64,000 bases of DNA from Macrococcoides goetzii (GTDB taxonomy: Bacteria; Bacillota; Bacilli; Staphylococcales; Staphylococcaceae), in the NCBI RefSeq assembly GCF_002742385.2, contig NZ_MJBI02000002.1:62001-126000 (forward strand), written 5' to 3'. The notes beneath the pieces were generated by a model, which searched no databases, was not told the DNA's origin, and worked only from the letters and a program-made list of their open reading frames with translations. Positions 1-8,625 of this stretch are shown piece after piece (position 1 is the stretch's first letter; each line of letters opens with the position of its first letter). The position numbers and the translations under genes are program-made.

Positions 1-16
1 TTTCTTACGCCTCCTT
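1..16 (-). promoter_or_regulatory. RBS of a leftward gene that starts outside the window
   Basis: Read on the minus strand, positions 16 to 8 give AAGGAGGCG, a strong Shine-Dalgarno sequence. The start codon must lie just left of base 1, so the window opens in the 5' leader of a leftward gene. A possible promoter for it (TTGAGT, 17 bp, TAAATT on the minus strand) lies around 35-65. The gene itself cannot be identified. Confidence 0.6.
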
Positions 17-123
17 GTAGTGATAATTAACTACAATTTATCATGTATTAAATATAGACTCAATAAATTTGTATCTAATTATTTTTACTCACAGTATAAA
101 ATAAATATTTGAGAATAGAGGCG

Positions 124-156
124 AAAGACATGTCATTTCGGCATGTCTTTTTGTTT
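124..156 (+). terminator. Intrinsic terminator-like hairpin without an obvious plus-strand gene
   Basis: Arms AAAGACATG and CATGTCTTT flank a 9-nt loop and are followed by TTGTTT, so the T tract is on the plus strand. The only neighbour to the left is a minus-strand leader, so the hairpin may end a short transcript or be a remnant. Confidence 0.5.
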
Positions 157-260
157 ATTATGAATTAACCGCACTCTCTACCGATACACTGAAGCATACC
201 GCACGGAACGTACGTTCTATTTATGGTATAATAGTGCAAAGATTAAATTGGAGTGATTCG

Positions 261-2522
261 ATGAAACCGATAAAGATTATTGGAGCGAAGCAGAATAATT
301 TAAAAGATATATCGCTCGAGATTCCAAAACATCAACTGACGGTATTCACTGGTCGTTCGGGTTCTGGTAAGTCGTCTTTAGTATTCAACACGATTGCTGC
401 TGAGAGCGAACGTCTATTGAATGAAACATATAGTACTTATATACAGAATCAACTCAGTCATTATGATAAACCACATGTGGATCGCATTGAAAATCTACCG
501 GTCTCTATGGTAATAGGGCAGGATAGAATTGGTGGGAATTCAAGGTCAACTGTAGGAACAATTTCAGATATTTATTCTGGGGTAAGATTATTATGGTCGC
601 GCATTGGTAAACCATTTGTAGGATATTCTATGGACTTTTCTTTTAATAATACGAATGGTATGTGCAAAACGTGTGATGGCCTAGGTTATGTAGAGGATAT
701 TGATTTAAATGAGTTATTACATTTCGATCGTTCATTAAATGAGGATGCAATCAACTTTCCTTCATTTTCTCCTGATTCGTGGCGAGGTAAAAGATATTTA
801 TACTCTGGTTTATTCGATAATGATAAGAAACTGAAAGATTATTCTAAAGAAGAAATGAACACATTTCTTTACCAGGAGCCGATTAAAATAAAAAACCCGC
901 CATCAAACTGGCCGAAGACTGCTAAATTTGAAGGTTTAATTTATCGATTCAGAAGATCATTTCTAATCAACGATACATATGAAAAGAAGAAATTTATTAA
1001 AGATGTGAATCGTATTGTGACGGAACAAAAATGTCCGGTTTGCCACGGTAAGCGTCTGAATGACAAGATATTAAGTTGTAAAATAGAGGGCTTAAATATT
1101 GCTGAGTTTTGCGAACTAACGGTAGATGATGAGATTAAGTTTTTGAATAACATTGATGATGATAAAGCACAGTATATTATTGAACCTTTAGTTAAACAAT
1201 TAGAAGCTTTAAAGCGTATTGGTTTAGGCTATTTAACATTAAGTCGGGAAACGACTACTTTATCAGGGGGAGAGTCTCAAAGAATTAAGTTAATTCGTCA
1301 TTTAAATAGTCCACTTACAGATTTAGTTTATATTATTGATGAACCGAGTGTTGGCCTACATCCTGAAGATATTGAAAATATTAATCAAATTATGCTTTCC
1401 ATTCGTGATAAAGGTAATACGATACTTGTTGTTGAGCATGATCCTGATGTCATTAAGATTGCAGATTATTGCGTTGATATCGGACCAGGAAGCGGCAAGC
1501 ATGGAGGAGAGATTATATTTACCGGGAAATATAATGAATTGCTTAAAGTTAATAGTGCAACAGGTAAGGCGCTATCCCAACCACATACCTTTAAAGAGAA
1601 GGTAAGGGTATCAAACGAAATCTTAGAATTAAAACATATTACGAAGAACAACTTGAAAGATGTATCAGTCAATATTCCTAAGCATGTGTTAACTGCAGTC
1701 ACAGGTGTTGCAGGTTCAGGTAAAAGTACGTTAATACAAACAGGACTTCGCGCAAGAGAAGATGTCATTTATATCGATCAGAAACCAGTACATGCGACAA
1801 ATCGTTCCAATTTACTTACCTACCTCAATGTCTTTGATGATATTAGAGCATACTATAGCAAAGAGACAGGACTCAAAAAAGGGATGTTCAGTTATAACTC
1901 TGAAGGAGCATGTCCAAACTGTAATGGTAAAGGTGTTATAAAGACAGAGCTTGCATTCATGTCAGACTTTGTTCAACAATGCGAAGTATGCCATGGTAAA
2001 CGCTATCGTCCAGAAGTACTTGAGGCAAAAGTTAAAGGATATTCTATCGCAGACATGTTGGAGCTTTCTGTAGAAGAGGCAATCGATTTCTTTCCAATAG
2101 AAAGCGTTAATCAAGTGTTGAAAAGTGTTAAGCGTACAGGACTTGACTATATGACTTTAGGACAGTCATTAGATACCCTGTCAGGTGGGGAAAGTCAACG
2201 TGTGAAACTTAGTCGATATATTAATGAGGGTGTAAAAGATAAGATATTTATTTTTGATGAACCTACAACAGGTTTACATGAAGCGGATATTGATAACTTA
2301 AAAAGTATCTTTGATTATTTAATTGATGAAAATAATACGGTGATTGTAATAGAACATAATTTAACAATGATGACTTATGCAGATTGGATGATTGACATTG
2401 GACCTCGTGCAGGACTAGATGGAGGTAAAATACTTTATAGTGGGATACCTAAAGAAATTATCTATGAAGAAAAATCATTAACAGGTAAGCATTTAAAGAG
2501 ATATATAGCGATGAATAAATAA
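261..2522 (+). CDS. Short UvrA-like excinuclease ATPase
   Basis: A 753-residue UvrA-family protein with two ABC ATPase halves. Half one has Walker A GRSGSGKSS near the N-terminus, zinc-type pairs CKTC and CPVC, signature LSGGESQR and Walker B IIDEPSVGLHP. Half two has Walker A GVAGSGKST, pairs CPNC and CEVC, LSGGESQR and IFDEPTTGLH. It is about 200 residues shorter than canonical UvrA (about 940), so it is a UvrA paralogue of the kind linked to drug or DNA-adduct tolerance rather than the housekeeping UvrABC subunit; that role is inferred. ATG 261 is preferred over a start at 234 because TTGGAG lies 8 nt upstream and the family sequence begins there. A strong terminator follows, so it is probably monocistronic. 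Confidence 0.9.
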   Translation: MKPIKIIGAKQNNLKDISLEIPKHQLTVFTGRSGSGKSSLVFNTIAAESERLLNETYSTYIQNQLSHYDKPHVDRIENLPVSMVIGQDRIGGNSRSTVGTISDIYSGVRLLWSRIGKPFVGYSMDFSFNNTNGMCKTCDGLGYVEDIDLNELLHFDRSLNEDAINFPSFSPDSWRGKRYLYSGLFDNDKKLKDYSKEEMNTFLYQEPIKIKNPPSNWPKTAKFEGLIYRFRRSFLINDTYEKKKFIKDVNRIVTEQKCPVCHGKRLNDKILSCKIEGLNIAEFCELTVDDEIKFLNNIDDDKAQYIIEPLVKQLEALKRIGLGYLTLSRETTTLSGGESQRIKLIRHLNSPLTDLVYIIDEPSVGLHPEDIENINQIMLSIRDKGNTILVVEHDPDVIKIADYCVDIGPGSGKHGGEIIFTGKYNELLKVNSATGKALSQPHTFKEKVRVSNEILELKHITKNNLKDVSVNIPKHVLTAVTGVAGSGKSTLIQTGLRAREDVIYIDQKPVHATNRSNLLTYLNVFDDIRAYYSKETGLKKGMFSYNSEGACPNCNGKGVIKTELAFMSDFVQQCEVCHGKRYRPEVLEAKVKGYSIADMLELSVEEAIDFFPIESVNQVLKSVKRTGLDYMTLGQSLDTLSGGESQRVKLSRYINEGVKDKIFIFDEPTTGLHEADIDNLKSIFDYLIDENNTVIVIEHNLTMMTYADWMIDIGPRAGLDGGKILYSGIPKEIIYEEKSLTGKHLKRYIAMNK

Positions 2523-2523
2523 T

Positions 2524-2564
2524 AAATCGAACTATCCGGAAAAACCGAATAGTTCGATTTCTTT
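2524..2564 (+). terminator. Intrinsic terminator of the UvrA-like gene
   Basis: Perfect 12-bp arms (AAATCGAACTAT and ATAGTTCGATTT) with a C/A-rich loop, followed by CTTTAT, immediately after the stop codon at 2522. Confidence 0.8.
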
Positions 2565-2697
2565 ATAAATATCTTTTCTGTGTCCAAATAGAAGAAATAC
2601 AAGCCATAATGTATGTATTATTTGTTTGGATATTATTCGATAATTAATACAAAAGTGCCTAAATTTAGGGTAATTAATAACTAAAGGAGAGGATTTT

Positions 2698-3516
2698 ATG
2701 AAAGATAAAGCACTTTATATCATCCAGACCATCGAAAGATTAGCAAAAACTTCAAAAGGTGGTAAGCGTGCGCATACGAAAGGGTTCAATTATTCTGGAG
2801 AAGTTAAACTGAATGTTGAAGGACTAAAGCTTTTTGGTCAGTATCACAAAGCGCATGTTAGATTATCGGATGCTTTAACAAATAAAAATCATATAACAAA
2901 GTTAGTACCGTTAAAAGGTATGGCGATTCGTTTCGAAGGGTCTAATCCTATCGATTTAGTATTAGTGACATTTCCTTATTTTCCGTGGACTAAGGCCGAC
3001 TCAATATATAAACTTGCACAGTATAGCAATGCAATTCATGATGCAGATAACGTAGGTGTTAAGCTTAATTTATTCAGATATTTAATGAAGATTGAAGGAT
3101 TTCATAAAGATTTGAAGAAATTTATTTTCAACCAACCTATCCTACCAACATTTAAACAGAAGGCGTATTACAATCTACATTACTTTAAAACTATTGATAA
3201 TCAGTTTATTAGATTTAGAACAACGTTAAAAGATGAAACGATTATTTTACAAGCAGAGATTCATCAACAACCCCATCCTATCTCTGAATTACCGAACGAT
3301 TATCAATTGATTGATATAGGAACGATTCAACTTAAAGAAGCCACTAAAGAAAATATAGAAGTGTTTGATTTATATCAAACAGGTTCAAATTTAACTCCGT
3401 TAGCTGATGATGAGATTATTCAATTAAGATCAGAAATGTATACAATTTCACATCAGAGAAGAATTGCAGAAGGTATTGATTATGATAATGTTATACCTTT
3501 GGATAAGCTGGATTAA
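2698..3516 (+). CDS. Short catalase-related haem protein
   Basis: A 272-residue protein with the core layout of the catalase superfamily. GKRAHTKGF places a distal His at residue 26. KGMAIRFEG and DLVLVTFPYF match the beta-barrel core. The C-terminal RSEMYTISHQRR supplies a candidate proximal haem Tyr at 248, with the R-x3-Y-x2-S-x2-RR pattern of short catalase-related peroxidases. It is far shorter than clade 1-3 catalases (about 480-750) and has no signal peptide, so it should be cytoplasmic. Function is inferred as a peroxidase or haem-binding protein; real catalase activity is uncertain. ATG 2698 follows AAAGGAGAGG. It stands alone between terminators. ATTAT-TCG-ATAAT at 2632-2644 is a small palindrome in its upstream region. 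Confidence 0.72.
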   Translation: MKDKALYIIQTIERLAKTSKGGKRAHTKGFNYSGEVKLNVEGLKLFGQYHKAHVRLSDALTNKNHITKLVPLKGMAIRFEGSNPIDLVLVTFPYFPWTKADSIYKLAQYSNAIHDADNVGVKLNLFRYLMKIEGFHKDLKKFIFNQPILPTFKQKAYYNLHYFKTIDNQFIRFRTTLKDETIILQAEIHQQPHPISELPNDYQLIDIGTIQLKEATKENIEVFDLYQTGSNLTPLADDEIIQLRSEMYTISHQRRIAEGIDYDNVIPLDKLD

Positions 3517-3556
3517 GAAACAGATGATTTGAATTTGAATGTGTTATTTATTGAAA

Positions 3557-3596
3557 GAAGCGAAATACGATATATAATCGTATTTCGCTTCTTTTA
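3557..3596. terminator. Intrinsic terminator after the catalase-related gene
   Basis: Perfect 15-bp arms (GAAGCGAAATACGAT and its complement) with a 5-nt loop, then TTTT on the plus strand. It lies between convergent genes and may serve both directions. Confidence 0.85.
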
Positions 3597-3639
3597 AATG
3601 AGAGAATAAATAGTCATAAAATTAAGTAAGTGAAAAACA

Positions 3640-4344
3640 TTAATACTTACAAATCACACCACGTACTGTGTGTTTACCAGAAGATAGACGTTTCTTTCCC
3701 TGAATACCGAAATACTCTTCTATTGTTACGTTATTATACTTGATACGCGCTGCATGTGTACGTCCTACATATCTAATATGCCAAGGTTCATACATAAATC
3801 CTGTGATTTGTTCTTTACCTTTTAGATATCGGATAATAAATCCGTATTTATGAGCATTTTTCTGAAGATATTTTGAGGCAGCAGTATATTCAAACGTAGT
3901 TGTTAGCGTCGCATAATTTGTGCCATCTTTAATATCCATGGCAAGTCCTAATTGATGTTCACTCGTACCAGGTCTTGCTGAAATACGGTTTGCATACGTT
4001 TGTCCGTAAGATGCAACATAACTATTGTAAAGATATTGCTGTGTTGCATACGATCTATAGCCATATGCTCCGGTTTGACCGACGATTTCAAGATTGATAC
4101 CTTGTTTTCTAGCATCTGCTTTCATCTTGTTGTACCACTTAATCATCGTTTTATTGGCACCTGGATTATATTTTCGTGACATATAGTATTGTTTATTCGC
4201 TATAGGTATACCATTGATTTTAGATATTGTCTTATTACTGACATGAATAGTACAACTTTTATTGTTAGCGGCATGTGTCTCATGTAATGGGAATGTTGTA
4301 GCGACGATTAAACCAGCCAAGCTCAATTTAGCAAATGCATTCAT
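3640..4344 (-). CDS. Secreted D-alanyl-D-alanine carboxypeptidase, VanY type (M15B)
   Basis: A 234-residue exported zinc peptidase. Residues 1-25 form a signal peptide ending THA-A. The catalytic domain has SEHQLGLAMD (128-137, zinc ligands His130 and Asp137) and EPWH (186-189, third ligand His189), with YRSYATQ upstream, as in the VanY/DacY group that trims the terminal D-Ala of peptidoglycan stems. Start ATG 4344 follows AAGGAG on the minus strand. It lies 46 bp downstream of selO on the same strand with no hairpin between, so read-through from selO is possible. There are no VanRS-like neighbours, so a cell-wall maintenance role is more likely than glycopeptide resistance. Confidence 0.88.
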   Translation of the reverse strand: MNAFAKLSLAGLIVATTFPLHETHAANNKSCTIHVSNKTISKINGIPIANKQYYMSRKYNPGANKTMIKWYNKMKADARKQGINLEIVGQTGAYGYRSYATQQYLYNSYVASYGQTYANRISARPGTSEHQLGLAMDIKDGTNYATLTTTFEYTAASKYLQKNAHKYGFIIRYLKGKEQITGFMYEPWHIRYVGRTHAARIKYNNVTIEEYFGIQGKKRLSSGKHTVRGVICKY

Positions 4345-4390
4345 TTGAAGTCTCCTTGTATAATGTCCTTGTTATATTATACTATGCTTT

Positions 4391-5824
4391 TTATGTCCCG
4401 CAATACGTCTGATACACTCTGTCAGTCGGAGGAGCTGGACTTAAATACTGTGCCTCATGATAATCATCAAAAGGATGACTCAATGCGTCAAGTAATTGAT
4501 GTAACTTCGTATAATCCTGAGCAAGTGTAGCATCACTCAGTGCTTCTTCTACAAGGTGATTTCTTGGAATTACTGAAGGATTGACGGATTGCATTAAACT
4601 AAATGCATCGGTTGTAGTATCTTGCTGAATAATATCTTCCCATCGTTTATACCAGGCTTGAACATCATCGTGTTTAAAGCATACTTCTTCTTTAAATGTG
4701 TGAGTCGCTAAACTTCTGAAAGTCTTCGTAAAGTCGAGTTCATATTTCTCTAATAATGCCAGTAAATCAATCACGAGTTGGAAGTCTTGTTGTTGAATGT
4801 TCTCAATGCCAATCTTTTGACCAAAGCGTTTCATATAATGAGAAACATATAAATCCTGAAACGTACCAAGTGCAGTTTCTGCATATTGTATTGCTTGTGT
4901 TTCATCATCATCAATTAATGGAATAAGCGTTTCAGCAAAGCGTGTTAAGTTCCAAAGTGCGATACTAGGCTGATTATCGTAAGCATACCTACCATATTGA
5001 TCGATTGAGCTAAATACAGTAGATGGATGATATGTGTCCATAAAAGCACAAGGACCATAATCTATTGTTTCACCACTAATCGTCATATTATCCGTGTTCA
5101 TTACACCATGGATAAATGCAATTGATTGCCATTTTGCGATAAGAGAAGCTTGCCTTTCAATCACTTTATTAAGTAAAGAAAGATATGGATTATAATCATT
5201 CTGTATTTCCGGATAATGACGTGATATCGCGTAATCTGCTAATTGTTTAATATTATCTTTATTCTCAGTGCGCACTGCATATTCAAATGTGCCGACGCGT
5301 AAATTACTTTGAGCTATACGAACAAGTACAGCACCTGGTAAAGATGTTTCACGGTAAACATTGTCTCCGGTAAGGGATACTGCAAGACTTCTTGTAGTAG
5401 GAATATTTAATTGATACATCGCTTCACTAATAATATATTCTCTAAGCATCGGACCAATAGCAGCACGCCCATCGCCTGAACGAGAAAAGATTGTACGACC
5501 AGAACCTTTTAACTGTATATCATAACGCTTATTATCTTCTGTCAAATGTTCACCAAGTACATGTGCACGCCCATCTCCAAGCATTGTGAAATGACCAAAT
5601 TGATGTCCGGCATATGCATGTGCAGCAGGTAGACTTCCAGGCAGTATCTCTTTTCCTGATAAGTATTCAGGATGATCCTGAATGGATACATCTATATTAA
5701 GTTGTTCTGCTAATTTTGTATTAAATATAACAACTTTAGGCTGAGCAGGTTTGTCGGGCTGACCAATTTCATAAAAGTCATCACATAACTTTAAATATGA
5801 GTTGTCGAAACGAAGATTAAACAT
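4391..5824 (-). CDS. selO: Protein adenylyltransferase SelO (YdiU/UPF0061 family)
   Basis: A 477-residue SelO-family pseudokinase. SelO proteins bind ATP in an inverted orientation and transfer AMP to Ser/Thr/Tyr of target proteins, with links to redox stress. Visible family features are AGHQFGHFTMLGDGRA, the GSGRTIFSRSGDGRAAIGP loop, GVMNTDNM (catalytic loop with the Asn-Thr-Asp pattern), and the C-terminal CGT found in bacterial forms without selenocysteine. ATG 5824 is chosen over upstream starts because AAGGAGG lies 6 nt before it and the family begins MFNLRFDNSY. The downstream gene on the same strand is the M15 peptidase. Confidence 0.93.
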   Translation of the reverse strand: MFNLRFDNSYLKLCDDFYEIGQPDKPAQPKVVIFNTKLAEQLNIDVSIQDHPEYLSGKEILPGSLPAAHAYAGHQFGHFTMLGDGRAHVLGEHLTEDNKRYDIQLKGSGRTIFSRSGDGRAAIGPMLREYIISEAMYQLNIPTTRSLAVSLTGDNVYRETSLPGAVLVRIAQSNLRVGTFEYAVRTENKDNIKQLADYAISRHYPEIQNDYNPYLSLLNKVIERQASLIAKWQSIAFIHGVMNTDNMTISGETIDYGPCAFMDTYHPSTVFSSIDQYGRYAYDNQPSIALWNLTRFAETLIPLIDDDETQAIQYAETALGTFQDLYVSHYMKRFGQKIGIENIQQQDFQLVIDLLALLEKYELDFTKTFRSLATHTFKEEVCFKHDDVQAWYKRWEDIIQQDTTTDAFSLMQSVNPSVIPRNHLVEEALSDATLAQDYTKLHQLLDALSHPFDDYHEAQYLSPAPPTDRVYQTYCGT

Positions 5825-5994
5825 GTGAACCTCCTTGAAAGGATATTGTAGTTTCATCTTAACATTAAGATGGATGAGATATAGCAAGTTTGCTTGTTAG
5901 AATGCCAATATATTTAAAATATTAGATTGATTTGCAAGATTGTAATTTATATAATGAAAAAGAAAATTACATAAATTTACTGGAGGATCAAAAA

Positions 5995-6492
5995 ATGAAA
6001 AAAACTTTAGTAGTTACCTTAACAGGTGCAATATTATTAAGTACAGCATTTAGTTTGGAAAATGCAGAAGCTGCAACAACGAAGAAACTTGATGAGAAAT
6101 CAAAAATTGCACTGGCTTATTTTACAAAAGATATTGGGACATATTCATTTACAAGAAAAGAAGTTGTTACAGGAAAATTCGTTACATATGGTCCAACTGG
6201 GATTTCTAAACATTACAGCAAAAATTTCGATGTATTTAATAGTGGAAAGATAGAAGGCGCACCAAAGAATATGCGTTTTTATAGCACCAAGATTTCAAAA
6301 GGAAACTTTGCAACAATTATTGGTGTCAGTGATAGTACAATTGTTATAGGTGGTACACAATCACTTATTGATTATAAAACATTAGTTAAAGGCGGAAAAA
6401 AATATAGTATGAAAAATTATTTGAAATATCAATCTTCTAAAGATTTTAAAACGATTGTTAAAAAAATGAGAATTGTGAAGTCACCATACTAA
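5995..6492 (+). CDS. Small secreted protein of unknown function
   Basis: 165 residues with a clear signal peptide (MKKTLVVTLTGAILLSTAFS, cleavage near AEA-A at about 27-28). The mature part is basic and rich in Lys, Tyr, Thr and Ser, with no cysteines and no anchor, so it should be released. ATG 5995 follows TGGAGG with good spacing; the reading frame is open further upstream but lacks an RBS. It is divergent from selO and followed by its own terminator. I do not recognise the family; small exported proteins of this style are common in staphylococci. Confidence 0.75.
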   Translation: MKKTLVVTLTGAILLSTAFSLENAEAATTKKLDEKSKIALAYFTKDIGTYSFTRKEVVTGKFVTYGPTGISKHYSKNFDVFNSGKIEGAPKNMRFYSTKISKGNFATIIGVSDSTIVIGGTQSLIDYKTLVKGGKKYSMKNYLKYQSSKDFKTIVKKMRIVKSPY

Positions 6493-6544
6493 AAAAAAGA
6501 ATTAAAATCATTGAATAAAATTTCTAATGATTTATTTTACCATT

Positions 6545-6577
6545 GAGAGGAACATTATGAATGTTGCTCTTTTTTTA
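6545..6577 (+). terminator. Intrinsic terminator of the secreted-protein gene
   Basis: AGAGGAACATT pairs with AATGTTGCTCT (one mismatch) around a 3-nt loop, followed by seven T residues. Confidence 0.75.
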
Positions 6578-6690
6578 TTATTAAAATTTATAATAAATAT
6601 TTTTTCTTGAAAAACGTTGCTATAATAAATAGTGAAATAAAGTGTTTAATGTATAGTATACAAATATAGAAAAAATTAAAAATAAAAAAA

Positions 6691-6704
6691 TGAAAACCTT
6701 TACA
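6691..6704 (+). promoter_or_regulatory. cre-like site (CcpA) overlapping the operon -35
   Basis: TGAAAACCTTTACA matches the catabolite-response consensus TGWAANCGNTNWCA at 13 of 14 positions; only the central G is replaced. Its last six bases are the -35 element, so CcpA bound here should block RNA polymerase when glucose is present. Regulation is inferred. Confidence 0.6.
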
Positions 6705-6727
6705 AAATAAAAAAATAGAATTATAAT
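6699..6727 (+). promoter_or_regulatory. Sigma-A promoter of the GalNAc/galactoside operon
   Basis: TTTACA (6699-6704), 17-bp spacer, TATAAT (6722-6727). The start point would fall around 6733-6736, inside the GntR operator. Confidence 0.8.
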
Positions 6728-6732
6728 TTAAT

Positions 6733-6744
6733 TGGTTATAACCA
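6733..6744. promoter_or_regulatory. GntR operator O1
   Basis: TGGTTATAACCA is a perfect 12-bp palindrome lying at the predicted transcription start, between the promoter and the gntR start codon. A near copy occurs before the next gene (7493-7504), which supports it as the binding site of the encoded GntR/UTRA repressor. Confidence 0.7.
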
Positions 6745-6759
6745 GTAGGGGAGTTTGCT

Positions 6760-7470
6760 ATGAAATCACAAGTACAATTATATTTACAGATTGCAGAGAA
6801 AATAAGAAATAATATTGATAATGGTGAATTACAGGTAGGTGATAAACTTCCATCAGAAAGAAAGCTTTGTGAATTATATGATGTGAGTCGAATTACAATT
6901 AGACAAGCTCTTGATTTACTTGAAGATGAACGTATTATTCAACGTAAACAAGGCATTGGTACTTATGTGTTACCGTCTCAATATAATCAAATTTTAAACA
7001 ATTTATATAGTTTCAGTGACGAAATTATAAAAAAAGGCGACAAGCCTTCTACAAAAATGCTGGATATACAGTTAGTAAGGGTAAACGACTATATTCATAA
7101 AAGAACAGGGTTAATGCTCAATGCCCATGTCTTCAAACTAACACGTTTAAGGCTTGCAAATGATAAGCCGTTAGTACTTGAATATAGCTATATTCCACAA
7201 TCTTTAGCGCCAGATCTGGATAAGTTTAACTTTAATAAGGTATCTTTATACAAAACATTATCCAATGAATATCAAATACAAATTGATAGTGCGCATGAAA
7301 CGTTAGAAGCAACGATTTTAACGAAAGAAGAAGCGGAATTACTCAATAAGAAACCAAAGCATATTGCAATGTACATACAGCGTTACGCATATTCAAAAGG
7401 ACAAATTGTTGAATATACACGTAGTTTAGTTGTAGGTGATGAGTATAAATATACTGTAGAGCTCTTATAA
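6760..7470 (+). CDS. GntR-family repressor with UTRA domain
   Basis: A 236-residue GntR/HutC-subfamily regulator. Residues 1-70 form the winged helix with DKLPSERKLCELYDVSRITIRQALDLLE; the remainder is a UTRA effector domain, which in relatives such as NagR/YvoA and AgaR2 binds amino-sugar phosphates. It is the first gene of the operon, directly behind the promoter and O1, so it is probably autoregulated and induced by GalNAc-6-P, GalN-6-P or a related sugar phosphate; the effector is inferred. ATG 6760 follows AGGGGAG. Confidence 0.88.
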   Translation: MKSQVQLYLQIAEKIRNNIDNGELQVGDKLPSERKLCELYDVSRITIRQALDLLEDERIIQRKQGIGTYVLPSQYNQILNNLYSFSDEIIKKGDKPSTKMLDIQLVRVNDYIHKRTGLMLNAHVFKLTRLRLANDKPLVLEYSYIPQSLAPDLDKFNFNKVSLYKTLSNEYQIQIDSAHETLEATILTKEEAELLNKKPKHIAMYIQRYAYSKGQIVEYTRSLVVGDEYKYTVELL

Positions 7471-7492
7471 GCTCTATATTTTTTAAACCAAG

Positions 7493-7504
7493 TGGTTATA
7501 ACAT
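7493..7504. promoter_or_regulatory. GntR operator O2
   Basis: TGGTTATAACAT matches O1 in 10 of 12 positions and lies in the gap between gntR and agaS, 24 bp before the agaS start. It could allow repression of the structural genes separately from gntR, or act as a roadblock. Confidence 0.6.
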
Positions 7505-7527
7505 TATTACCTATGGAGGAGAAAGCA

Positions 7528-8625
7528 ATGAATTTACATGATACACATACGTACAAAGAAATTAAACAACAACCTTTGGTGTGGCAAAAAACAGTCGAAT
7601 TGGTAGATGAGAAAAAGGATAGCTTTAATGACTTCATTGAAGGTATTAAAGCTCAGGGCAAAGCGGTTAAGATTTTATTTACGGGTGCAGGATCATCTGC
7701 TTATGTTGGTGATACATTGAGAACGTTGTATCTGTCAGATAGATTTCATGATTTTGAAGTTGAATCAGTAGCAACAACTGATTTTGTTACCAATCCTGAG
7801 AATTATTTAAATCCTGATAAATCAATTATAGTAGTCTCATTTGCACGTTCTGGTAATAGTCCGGAAACGAAAGGTTCGGTAGAACTTGCTGATCAATTAT
7901 CTGACAATGTTTATCACGTATTTATTACAAATAACAAGGATGGTTATTTAGCGAAATATACAGGTGAGAAGGCATTTAAAGTAATTCTTCCAGAAGAAAC
8001 GAATGATAAATCATTAGCAATGACTTCTAGTTTCTCAACAATGTTGCTTACTGCGTATCTACTCTTTATCGGTGATGTTTCATCTACTTTTACATCGAAT
8101 GCAGAAGAGAAGTTTGCTGACATTGAAGCATTTGCAAAACATGTTAGTGAAAAAGAATTTAAAAAGGTATTTTATGTTGGTAGTAAAGAAAATGGAGCAA
8201 TCACGAGAGAAACAAGTTTAAAATTAAATGAACTTTCAGCAGGAAAAATTGAGATTGCGCGTGAAACGACGCTAGGTTTCAGACATGGTCCAAAAGCTGG
8301 ATTAAAGGATGGTTCTTTATTTATTCTGCTTGCTCATAATGAACCTTATATTAAGCAATACGAAGTGGATTTAGTAAAAGAAGTGAGTAACAGTGAAAAG
8401 AATTATGAAGTATTGGTATTAGATGAAGATCATAATGATATCGGTCAAGTTATCAGTCAGTTTAAAGGTATAGAACGCGCTTTAATCTATTTAACTTTCG
8501 GTCAACTATTTGCAACTTATACATCAGTGAAAAATGGTTTGAATCCAGATAATCCTTCACCGGATGGTTTTATTAACAGAGTGGTTAAAGGTGTAGAAAT
8601 TTATCCGTATGAGCAAGGTAAATAA
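7528..8625 (+). CDS. agaS: Galactosamine-6-phosphate deaminase/isomerase, AgaS type
   Basis: A 365-residue protein with two SIS domains (GAGSSAYVGD near residue 50; SFARSGNSPET near 110; second domain from about 200 with YVGSKENGAI and GFRHGPK). AgaS-type enzymes convert galactosamine-6-phosphate to tagatose-6-phosphate with release of ammonia. The following lacC- and lacD-type genes use exactly this product. ATG 7528 is chosen because GGAGGA sits 7 nt upstream. The stop codon overlaps the next start by one base (TAATG), indicating translational coupling. Confidence 0.87.
   Translation: MNLHDTHTYKEIKQQPLVWQKTVELVDEKKDSFNDFIEGIKAQGKAVKILFTGAGSSAYVGDTLRTLYLSDRFHDFEVESVATTDFVTNPENYLNPDKSIIVVSFARSGNSPETKGSVELADQLSDNVYHVFITNNKDGYLAKYTGEKAFKVILPEETNDKSLAMTSSFSTMLLTAYLLFIGDVSSTFTSNAEEKFADIEAFAKHVSEKEFKKVFYVGSKENGAITRETSLKLNELSAGKIEIARETTLGFRHGPKAGLKDGSLFILLAHNEPYIKQYEVDLVKEVSNSEKNYEVLVLDEDHNDIGQVISQFKGIERALIYLTFGQLFATYTSVKNGLNPDNPSPDGFINRVVKGVEIYPYEQGK

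Noticed and set aside
4345-4530. Small plus-strand gene opposite the selO end
   Set aside because: Lies antisense to the conserved C-terminus of SelO and has no RBS.
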